Origin: Dendrobium chrysotoxum
Lineage: Eukaryota; Streptophyta; Magnoliopsida; Asparagales; Orchidaceae
Assembly: GCA_019925795.1 (NCBI GenBank)
Contig: CM034309.1
Coordinates: 25,848,729-25,912,728, forward strand
Direction: 5' to 3'
DNA: 64,000 nucleotides
Under the pieces are notes generated by a model, which saw only the letters and a program-made list of their open reading frames with translations, was not told where the DNA came from and ran no database searches. Shown here piece by piece: positions 10,760 to 19,900 of this stretch. Every line of letters starts with the position of its first letter. Within the stretch, counting starts at the first letter, position 1. Position numbers and translations under genes: made by a program.

Positions 10760-11774
10760 TATTTGCCGTGTGGCAGGATCGTTATGGGAAGCAGAACCAG
10801 TTAGTTTTCACTGGACATTTTGACGGTAAGCTTTGGCTAATGAAACATGGAAGACGGAATATATGCGGGGGTGTTGGGATAAGTGAAACTTGTAAGCAAT
10901 TAAGCGAATTTGTTTTGTTACCATGTAAGGTCTGTAGAATCATCACTGTAGCTTGGAATAAGAGTGTTGCCTCGGAGGTTTGTATGTAGGACAGAAGTTT
11001 ATCTAGGACTAACTCTCCCACTAGGAATTCCAATTCACGACATTGCTTGTCAGCTTGGGCCTTCATGCAGTGTTGAGCTTGACACGGTCGATTAGCCAGT
11101 GTAACGCAGTGCCCTTTTGTATTGGTGGCACCAAGTGCTCATCTAATGCTTGAAGTTGTGTTTGACTGATAGCCGAGTGGAAATGAGTGGATCTGATGTT
11201 ATTACTTGTGGCGGATCATATAATTTATAAATGTCCACCATAAATAGCATTGGACTTCATTAACTGTGAAATGAGTGGATAATGTGAAGAAATGGGCATA
11301 TTTTGTGAGCAGATTTACAATGAACATGATAGTGGCCTACCTATAAGACTCCAGAAGTCTAACAATAAAGACCATGGTAATATCATTCCATGCTGTTGTT
11401 GGAAAGGGTATCGTTATAGCATGCTAAAAGGAGCTAGAGGCTAATATTTTCTCATTAGGTATGTTGGGTAGGTTTCCATGAATTCATGTATGTCAAGACA
11501 AATTATGGACCAGTAAAATCGGCTTGCTATGAAATGAACTATTTGATAAAAATCATCATGGTCTTCAATGTACTGGAGTGGTAATCGTGCATTATAGTTG
11601 TGTGTGGTTAAGAATTGGCCAGAAGTACCACTCACCCTCCTTTGTGGAGTAATCCATCTTAAATGTGGAGTAACTTTGATGTCCTAGAGTAGAGCTTCTC
11701 TCTACTTCGAATTGTACCAATAGGTTGAGTATTAGTGAAGATATAATAGTGCTTAGTGACATTATATTGGGCAA
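10760..11774 (-). pseudogene. gypsy integrase fragments
   Basis: The minus strand from 11774 to 11440 contains the pre-integrase and integrase start (region of WYFWPILNHTQL, then a decayed zinc-binding part ending PTYLMRKY). The stretch 11066-10980 reads MKAQADKQCRELEFLVGELV, the typical end of the gypsy integrase core linker (usual form KAQADKHRREVEFQVGDLV). In another frame, about 10910-10790 reads AYKFHLSQHPRIYSVFHVSL, which corresponds to the IHPVFHVSLL motif that closes the integrase. At least two frameshifts separate these parts. Confidence 0.75.
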
Positions 11775-11945
11775 GTTTGCAGCATCATTATGTCAGCAAG
11801 AAAAACTAGCAGTGACCTAGTTTTATTGGCCCGAGTTGTATTTGAGCGCGTAATAGTATCCCAATAGTTTAACCAGGAAACAATGTTGTGCTAGAGTTTG
11901 GATTATATGGATCACGAGTTCACGGATGCATTTTTGATATGCCCT

Positions 11946-12127
11946 TGTTAGAAATTGGTCCATTTTTAAGTTAGGTTATATCTTAGGTGCACCTTATCTT
12001 GATTTTAGCTTATAAATAGAGATGGCATTGTAGCAAGGAAACAAGGCTAAGTTTTCTCTCCATTTCCTCTCGCTCTCTCATCCAAGAAAGAGCAAGAAGC
12101 TCTCTTTCTCTTCTAAGATTCATAATA
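11946..12127 (+). repeat. TRIM-like element, 5' LTR
   Basis: This LTR contains TTATAAATAGAG, a TATA-like box, about 75 bases in, and then a pyrimidine-rich part and AAGAAAGAGCAAGAAGCTCT. Its last bases ATTCATAATA differ by one base from the other LTR's ATTCATAACA. Confidence 0.88.
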
Positions 12128-12830
12128 AGTGGTATCAGAGTAAGGTGGAGATTATCACGAGGAGAAGGAAAGTGTTTTGGTATTTAACAAAAGGAGAGGG
12201 GCGAGACAAGGTCTCGTTCTCAGAAGGGCGAAGGTGGTTCATCCCAAGCATTCCAATCGAGTGTCAAGATTACGCGGTAGGAGGATCAGGTAGAGCGATC
12301 GGCTGGTTGGTGTCGTGCGGGTGCAAATGAGTGTCAAGATCAGGCGTGGGTGGATACACACAAGGTGTGGTCGGAGTCGGATCAGTTGAGCCCTTGTAGG
12401 GCACGTGTGTGGGACCATTTCGAGCACTGTGCAGGGTTCACACGAGGAAGGCAGGCCCTGGGTCGGCGGGAGTGCCACACATGCTCGAAACCGGAAGCAG
12501 GTGGAGCTTGATTAATTGTTTTGGAGATAGGAGCAGAATACGAGGCTGGATTCATCCATGGATCGAAAGGGAATGTATTTCTTGGCTGTTTTTTGCAAAC
12601 AGCATCTGGAGCAGAGGTAGAGCTGGGCTCGAGTGCTAGCAACAGGAGGCTCGAGAAGCTGGTAGAGCAATTCTTGAGGAAGTAGGTGAAGGAGAAGCTG
12701 GTAACCGTTTGGTGGAGTCTTTTTTTGGGCTGTTCTATATGAACAACAGGTGGAGAAGACTGGCATGGTTGTTCTTTGTGAATAACAGATATCTTTTCTT
12801 ATCTTTGTAAAATCGAGCCAAGGTGGAGAT
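12128..12830 (+). other. TRIM-like element, internal region
   Basis: The internal region is more GC-rich than its surroundings. ORFs exist on both strands (12145-12330 plus, 12239-12766 minus) but none resembles gag, protease or RT. The words AGGTGGAGATTAT at its start and AAGGTGGAGATTAT at its end are direct repeats next to the PBS and the polypurine tract. Confidence 0.7.
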
Positions 12831-13037
12831 TATTAGAAATTGATCCATTTTTTAGCCAGGTTGTATCTTAGGTGCACTTTATCTTGATTTAGCTTATAAA
12901 TAGGGATGAAACTTTAGCAAGGAAACAAGGCCAAAAGCAATAAAGATTAGTTTGAGTTCAGTTCTGTCTCCCTTCCCTCTCTCCCTCTCATCCAAGAAAG
13001 AGCAAGAAGCTCTCTTCCTCTTCCAAGATTCATAACA
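12831..13037 (+). repeat. TRIM-like element, 3' LTR
   Basis: This copy is about 25 bases longer than the 5' LTR because of an AGTTTGAGTTCAGTTCTGTC insertion upstream of the CT-rich tract. Its first dinucleotide is TA instead of TG, a single G-to-A change. Confidence 0.88.
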
Positions 13038-13222
13038 GCCCTGATGTAATTTTGGTCCAAATATAAAGGCCAGTGCACCACTACTTCGGTAATAGTGAAC
13101 AGCTCACGTATATAGGTAAATGCTTGTTGCAATTTGGAATCTCACCTTTTACCAAGGAATGTAGCCAGCAGCATCTCGTGGGACATCAGGACGCCAATTC
13201 CACATCATAATAGGCATCAACA

Positions 13223-13653
13223 TCAATTGTGAATGGCCTTGCAGAGTTGGCTAACGGCGAGGCTGACGAGATCAGCTTGTTTAAGCCTCCCGAATGCGAG
13301 ATCAGCTTGCTTATTCCATTGAAAATATTGCTTAAACAAAGGTAAGTGGTTTGGCAATATTGCTAAGTATATTATATACTTGTGATAACAAAGATCCAAT
13401 CCGAGAAAACCTTGCAATTACCCTAGATTTCAGATAAGCAGTTAATTCAGCATAATTTGATCTTCTTTAAGTTTCGGCTGACACCTTTGACGGTGACCAT
13501 ATGGCCTAAATATTCTATATGTGGTTGCCTGAACAAACGCTTGGACTCCCTTGTCCTGCATTTCATCGAGTATATTGGGATTAACAGGGCTATTGCATTA
13601 CAAGAGATTAGTCTTGTGATTAGCTTTGTGGTCCTTAATTCCCTAGTCTGCAT
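13223..13653 (-). pseudogene. gypsy reverse transcriptase C-terminal fragments
   Basis: The minus-strand segment ending at 13447 contains HIEYLGHMVTVKGVS (usual form QIEYLGHIVTAEGVS). The next segment, 13417-13223, reads MQGFLGLDLCYHKYI then FQWNKQADLAFGRLK (usual forms VRGFLGLTGYYRRFI and FQWNDEADRAFKRLK). These are the RT thumb/connection motifs of Ty3/gypsy. The catalytic YxDD region is not found. Confidence 0.82.
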
Positions 13654-14129
13654 TGGTCATTGCTTTGCTGTCGAATGTAGACGAAAGCAAGCGCCCTTTT
13701 GTATTTATATGAGGCAATTTTGGAGTCATTATTGTGTTCTGTGTAAGAACAATTGGAATGACTGCCGTAAGAGCTTCTATTAAGCTATATTTCAGCCTTA
13801 CACATGAAATTGACTGTCTGAGATAGCAAAAAATGCTGTTCATCTACAGTTTGTCTTGAATGCCTTCCCTCGTACCACTAATATAACATGCCACAAGCTG
13901 ATGATTATCATTCCAAATATTTCTTACACTTCATCTATCAAATTCCTCTATAGTACTCACTACTTGTGCACGGCGAATAGTGCTGACACTGTAGGTAAAA
14001 CATTTTATCAAAATACATAAAAGGGAAATGACTTCGCAATAATTGTTTCATCTGCCCTTTTCCTTTTCGCCGCCTAGATTGGAGGAGCTCATTTTGGCCA
14101 CCTGGCACCAGCATCACCTTTTAGGCCTG

Positions 14130-14290
14130 CTTTTCATATAAACGAAGAAGTTTTCAGTAGCCTCCTTTATATGCAAATAACCATCAATGAATGGCATATG
14201 GAATTTTACCAGAAAATCGTAATGGCGATAATTGCAGCCTTCTTCGTTCCACCCGTAAATTTTATTACTTCGATCGGGAACATCAAATGT
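14130..14290 (-). pseudogene. gypsy gag N-terminal fragment
   Basis: The minus strand reads FDVPDRSNKIYGWNEEGCNY, then KFHMPFIDGYLHIKEA and FFVYMK. The pattern is close to the gag start of the first gypsy relic (LDISFFDGKLHIEDYMDW, FFEYTE), which places both elements in related lineages. Confidence 0.6.
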
Positions 14291-14300
14291 AAATCTCTTA

Positions 14301-15097
14301 TGAAGATATATTTTTGGCGGAACAAATTTAAAAAAAAAAAGAGTTATATTTTTGTGCTAGAAGAGATGGACAGTTGCTCCTCTTAACAACCGAAATCATT
14401 ATGAATAGTTATAGTTACATGGTTCAAGGGATGTTCCCATGGATTACCAAAGAGTTGCCTGGCCTGTGACCTATGTGGTTATGCTTACAGGGGTGATTGT
14501 TTTAAGAGAGACCATGTGTTCTCCAAAGTATTAAACTCAAATTTGTAATCAAGAGTTTAGATAAATTTCAAAAGGCTAAAGCAGTGTTGGTCAACCAACA
14601 TGATCAAGGTCAAGCCATTTTTCAAGAAGTTCATGGAAAAAGGTTAGCTAGCCCATTCCATGAGAACCCAAGCTATATTTCTTGTGATTACTGAGCCAGT
14701 TATGGAGCCATTGTCTCAATGTTTTGGATGTTTCAAGTATGAATTAGGAGATTTAGAGGAAGATAAAATAATTGAAATTATGCTATTGTCGTATAATAAT
14801 AGAAATACACTTATTATATAGGTAAATAAAATCAATATAGAAGCATTATGATGAAATAAATAATTTTAAGATAACATGAATACATATTATTCAAAATAAT
14901 TTATAAAATATAGAATTAACACACCAATCATCAGTTATCAAAATTAAATGCAAAATAAGAATTTATAAATTTAGTTCCAATAACTTATGGCTTTATTTAG
15001 GATTATTTTTTTAGTTTATATATATACTAAAAGTAAATTTGGAATATTTAAGTATTTTAAATATTCATTTTCTCAAATTTTTAGATGACCTATCCCT
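14301..15097. other. AT-rich intergenic, nothing recognised
   Basis: Short ORFs only. No mobile-element ends or RNA genes were seen. Confidence 0.45.
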
Positions 15098-15238
15098 GGA
15101 GAGATTATTACGTCCGGCATCCGGATGTCCGACGTCCCTGTATACAGTGTGTATAAAATTGTATGTACATTATGTACACACTATTTATATACAATATGTA
15201 CAAGACCGTCCGGACGATCCGGAGGTAATAATTTCTCC
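15098..15238. mobile_element. MITE, TTATTACGTGCGGA family, copy 2
   Basis: The left end reads GGAGAGATTATTACGTCCGG. The right end on the opposite strand reads GGAGAAATTATTACCTCCGG, a near-perfect terminal inverted repeat. The interior has TGTACATTATGTACA, itself palindromic. The element is 141 bp, non-coding, and about 1.9 kb upstream of the DUF1295 gene. Confidence 0.7.
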
Positions 15239-15782
15239 TATACTCCCGACTTTCATCTCCGCCAACCTCTACCGCTTCCTTCGATCTAATTCTGAACGAA
15301 ATGTTTCCAACCTGAAGCTTCATTCCAAAATTACGACATCAAACAAGCTTGTTACCTTGCAGACTCTGTTTTCTAGAGTTTTGGACGCACAAACGGTCGA
15401 CATAGCGAGAGGAATTCTATCTAGAGAGGGAGACTGTGCAGACGATATTGTCTGATTGGTCTTGTATAAGCTCTTCTCCTCCACTTGATTCGGTTTCACC
15501 TTCGCCAGCATCGAATGTTTCAGCTGGAACTTCTTGATTGCTTTCAATTTGAGGGGTGTAGAAAGCATTGATGATCCTCCTTCACCGATGGGGCTTGTGT
15601 TGGTGGAAGTTATTTATGCAAAAAAAAGTGCAGGGAGCTTATAGTTGGTTGCTTCTAGGTGTTTGTGAGCACGATGGTGCCTCTTCCTTGATAAAAGATG
15701 CATATTAACACCTATGATGCATTCTTTGCCTCGACTCATAAACTCTCGGCCCGAGGAAAAGGGTGAAGGAGATGTAGGTTTC
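15239..15782. other. Intergenic, unrecognised ORF
   Basis: A plus-strand open frame of 138 codons (15039-15455) starts before the MITE and reads through it, ending in ordinary intergenic sequence. No domain was recognised, and part of it is MITE-derived, so it is unlikely to be a gene. Confidence 0.4.
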
Positions 15783-15906
15783 AGGCTTCGTTTAGAACAG
15801 CTGTTTTTTAATGATTTTTAAAATAAATTTTTACTTAAAAAATTTTAAATTTTATAAAAAAAAAGAATTTTAGAAAGCAATAAGAAAATTATTCCGAATA
15901 AAACCT
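15783..15906. mobile_element. Foldback MITE, GGCTTCGTTTGGGA family, copy c
   Basis: The left end GGCTTCGTTTAGAACAGC and the right end on the other strand GGTTTTATTCGGAATAATTT are an imperfect inverted pair. The flanks are TCA and TTA, which differ by one base and may be a worn 3-bp duplication. Confidence 0.5.
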
Positions 15907-15979
15907 TACTCTAAAATGGTGCCATCGAAACCCAAGCCATGACGTACCACAAAGTGCTCGCAATCTCAAGCTCTGACTT

Positions 15980-16090
15980 GGATTTCGTTTGGGATAATTT
16001 TTTTACTATTCTTTAAAGTAGCTTTCTTGTATAAATTTTTTTTGAATGTAACAAAAATTAGTGATAAAATAATATCCCAAACGAAGTCTT
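15980..16090. mobile_element. Foldback MITE, GGCTTCGTTTGGGA family, copy d
   Basis: The left end GGATTTCGTTTGGGATAATT pairs with AATATCCCAAACGAAGTC at the right end. It lies about 75 bp from copy c and about 0.9 kb upstream of the DUF1295 start codon. Confidence 0.55.
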
Positions 16091-16873
16091 ATTGATGAAT
16101 ATAATTAGAAGTTTGGAGAACTCTTCCAAAAACTCGGAGAGCAATTGGTTCATTAACTAGGTTTCATTAACATTGGCGTTTCTAACCGCTTGGTTCAACC
16201 AGTTCAATGGTGAATCAGAATTGGACGAAAAAACCAGTTTTCACAAAGTTATAAAAGGGAAGAGTAGGCGGTTAGATCATCTAACCCATGAATTAGTTGT
16301 CATTTTATTAAATTGGTGTTATTACATCATCTGATTCAACTGAAATTTTTTTCATCTTCTCAATCAATGTTTGATTCAATTTTAAGAAACAACACAAAAT
16401 GTGACCGTTTTTTAACAGAAAAATTTCTAAATAGTCCTTAAATTATTCATATTTGATTGAATTTAGTTCCGAGTATTACATTGCCGCAATTTAGTTTCTT
16501 GATTATAATAACCTGTTTCAAAATAGTCCGTCAATTGATTTCAATTTAGTCCCTCAACTTTATAAAATTGATGCAAATTTAATTCAAAAGTGGCCGTTTC
16601 ATATTATTTTTATATAGTCAAGAGATTAAATTAGAGTAACGGTATACTTTAGGATTAAAATGATGATATATGAATTGAGATTTAAACTTTTTTAAATTAA
16701 TAAATACATAAAATATCAAATATATTTACATTAATGTTACAATAAAATAAAATAAATTAAAAAAATAAGTAATGAAGTGATCCTAGACGGCTGATTACTA
16801 TGATAAAGATTCATGTTGACAACTTCGAACCAGCTCTTTCGGCGCCTTCTTGTTCTTGTGGACCTGACCCCGT
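16091..16873. other. Upstream region of the DUF1295 gene
   Basis: The first part contains the dispersed plant repeat word GGTTCAACCAGTTCAATGG (16193-16211). The remainder is AT-rich. No coding function was seen. The core promoter of the gene is listed separately. Confidence 0.4.
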
Positions 16874-16885
16874 TATTTTATATAC
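16874..16885 (+). promoter_or_regulatory. Candidate TATA box of the DUF1295 gene
   Basis: TTATTTTATATA lies about 90-115 bases upstream of the two candidate start codons. That spacing would leave a 5' leader of roughly 60-80 bases. The call rests on position and sequence only. Confidence 0.4.
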
Positions 16886-16973
16886 TCCGCTGGCTATCTA
16901 TAATCATTATAAACGTAATCCTCTCCGGCGAAGGAATCTCGAAAATTTTAGTTCTCCCTTCGAGCTCAGCCTG

Positions 16974-19900
16974 ATGAAACCTCGAGTAATGAGAAATCTG
17001 AAGAACGCCGCCATCGCCTTGCTTACCCCTCTCCCTTCCATCTTTTTCTACCTTTTCTTCCTCCGCCACTACCGACGCTCCTTCTTATCCTCCTCGTCCA
17101 TCTCCGCCGCTTCCAGCCCTCTTTGGGAATGGTGTTACAAGCACCCTCTCATGCTATCCAATGTCATTTTCTTCGCCAACGTTGACGTCCTCTTCTGGAT
17201 CATCGGCCTTCTTCAGTCTAAGCACTGGGTGCGCACCAAGTCTCCTCTTTTATGTCTTCCCTTCTTTTAGCTCGTTCAAACCCAGCTCCTTGCTGATTAA
17301 TATCGCTTGTTTGAGTGCAGATGATCGACCTATACTGGACCATGATTCCAGTCATGCTAATTCATTTCTTCGCTAGCCATCCTCTGGCGCGGGCGAATGT
17401 GGTGAGATCGATGGTGGCGATTGTTCTTACCTATATTTGGAGCATACGGCTCACCCATAGTTATTTCAGGAGGGAGGAATGGGAATGGGGAGCTAGGGAG
17501 GATTGGAGATTTAATAAGTTGAGAAAGCAGTACGGGAAACATTGGTGGTGGGTTTCATTCTTTGCCGTGTATGTGTCTCAGCAGGTATAGAAGTTTTGCT
17601 CCCCTTCTTGCTTTATAACTATTTTTTTTTATTCGTTGTTCCATCTTATGATGCTTATTTTTTCCTGGAATCTGATAAGTTTATTCATTTTGCTGGCTGG
17701 GGTGCTATTGGGTATGCATGCTTTGTATTTTAGAGTGGGTTGCGTGTATAGTGTATTTGAAGTATTTGAGCAAATGCCCGTTAGACATTTGTATTTTCTA
17801 TGGGCTTTAAGCGAACTTATTTCTGATTCAAAACAGCAGATGTCAAGCATTTTCTCTTTTGTTTTTTTTTTTTGTTGGTGATTTGAGTTGAGCTGTATTA
17901 AACCTGTTATGGAATGAAGGATCTTTGCATCCAGAGCAAATTTAAGAGTAATATTACATTCCATTCGCTGCATTTGAGATATACTTCTGATTGGCATGAG
18001 GTGGAGTTTAACAGATCCTTCATTCTTTTAGTCGCTCTTGCTAGCTATTCCCACAGTCCCACCGCACTTGTACCTTTCATCATCACAGGTTTGGACTGTT
18101 TTTATTGCCATTCCAGTGCAAATTGTATGTTCTAGCTATGGAGCAACTTATGAGTCAAATAACTACAAAATTGTCGTCTTACAAGACAATTGACACTGTA
18201 CTTTTGGTTTTGTGCCTCCCAAGAGGCCTTAAACTGACACATGCCTTTGCCTCTATTTGTGAAATTTGTTCTCCTGAGATGTTTAATCCTTTTTTTACAG
18301 ACCAGTTAGAAAGTTTATTAGCATGTAATATAGTTTCTTTCAAAGTTTTTTATTAACGCTGAATTAATAAGTATATTTTTTATTTATAGATTTGCCTACT
18401 TTGGATGCTATGAAAAATAAGAAGCAGAAACAAGAAAACTATGGAGATTAATTTGTTGCTGTCATGATTTCATACAGGAGAGGTCACTTCAGTTAATAGA
18501 GTGTTAGATGACAACCTTATCTGCGTGAAGTTTTAGACCTATTGTTAGATTGTCTTACACATTTACACAGATATTGCAAATGCTTTTTCCCCTCAATTTT
18601 TTTTACTTTTTTTTTTTAAATTTCAAATGTTATTTGTTTATTTCAATGATTTTGTATTACAAGTTCAAATTCCAACACCTCCCCCCCCCCCCCCCCCCCC
18701 CCTCAGAAAAGTCTTCTGAGAAGAGAAGCATATGATAAGATTGTTTTCACTATTAATTAAACATGCAATTGAGATTTACAGTCGATTAAAGTACAGAATA
18801 ATCTATTAGAAGATGCTTTTAAGAACTTTTAAACTTACTCTGTTGAATATATCCTCTTTTAGAATATTTGATGTGATGATCGTCGGAAGAATCTGACCTG
18901 CTTGAAAGATTTAATCTCAATCTAAGGAACAAGAAAAAAACACAGCTTCAAAGCTTTAAAAGAGAGTAATATTTCATTCAATCTCCTTCTTCTTACACAT
19001 TCCACATATATATAATGCTCAAATAGAGATAACCTAGATAATCCTAAAAGATTCTAGAAAACATGAAACAAACCTATAACAAACTAAATAAAATAACCTA
19101 AGGAACAATTTAAGCTATAATATTCCACATCATTTTGCCCTTGTGTCAAAAGAGCTCGACTCCGTCGAGGCTCGTCATTGGGAGGGAGGTAGAGGTGGAC
19201 ATCCTAAGCAGATCCCTGGGTCGAAGACTTTGAATGTAGACTTCAAAATTACCACATGAAGAGGCTTTCCCCAATCCAAGTGAGGAGGTTCAGCTTTGGA
19301 ATCATTGAATTGAACTAGGATTTCATATAGAGTAGCAGACGCAATTGTTATTTGCAGCATGTATGATTCATTTTGATTGAAATAGTCGACTTTGAATTTA
19401 ATTTGCCAATTGGTTGATGAATATGAGTTCTCGGCAAAGAACCAATCCTTCATGAAGTCACTAACACCAACGGTAAAAATAAGATCATATCCAGAATAGT
19501 GAGCACTGAAGAACATCTCTTCTATCATAGGTTTCCATAGTCTCACCTTTGCGTTGATGAACCAATTGTAGACTTGGCTCCTTGAGAGACCGGTTTGCCT
19601 TGCTAATATATGCTTATCAACATCATTGAGGTATTGGTGAAGAAAATTTTTGAAAAGCCAAGTTCTGGGTATGGAGACTGACGCCATAGCTGCAGCTCTT
19701 GAAGTAAGCATCACATTGGGTGCTGATTCTTCAAACCCAGTACCATCCATTTCATCCAGGCCTTCCACTTCGCCTATAGTGGCTAGCAGCGCATCCACCA
19801 TGAACCTAGAAACTTCTAATGAATCTACACCGAAAGCCATTGTCTTCAGCTTCTTCTACACAAAACTGACAGCCACCCAATTTCCATAAACAGAAAACGG

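Larger units (their letters stand above)
11941..13042 (+). mobile_element. TRIM-like LTR retrotransposon with GCCCT target duplication
   Basis: Two direct LTRs, 11946-12127 and 12831-13037, begin TGTTAGAAATTGG and TATTAGAAATTGA and end ATTCATAATA and ATTCATAACA. The outside flanks are identical 5-bp duplications GCCCT (11941-11945 and 13038-13042). A primer-binding site TGGTATCAGAGT (12130-12141), complementary to initiator tRNA-Met, follows the left LTR after two bases. A purine-rich AAGGTGGAGAT (12820-12830) precedes the right LTR. Total length without the duplication is 1092 bp, with a 703-bp internal region and no gag or pol. That puts it at the size of a terminal-repeat retrotransposon in miniature. 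It inserted into the gypsy RNase H region. Confidence 0.9.
10690..14300 (-). mobile_element. Second Ty3/gypsy relic, split by a TRIM-like element
   Basis: Minus-strand fragments occur in polyprotein order: gag (14290-14130), RT (13653-13223), RNase H (13090-13043, continuing at 11940-11800), integrase (11774-11300) and the integrase C-terminal region (11066-10760). They are heavily frameshifted, with large parts missing. The RNase H segment is interrupted by the TRIM-like element 11946-13037. Removing that element rejoins the gypsy sequence at the GCCCT duplication. No LTRs were identified. Confidence 0.75.

Noticed and set aside
16800..16973. Upstream in-frame ATG extension of the DUF1295 protein (58 extra residues)
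   Set aside because: It would place the start before the candidate TATA box. The extension has no conserved look, while the later Met leads directly into the conserved N-terminus.
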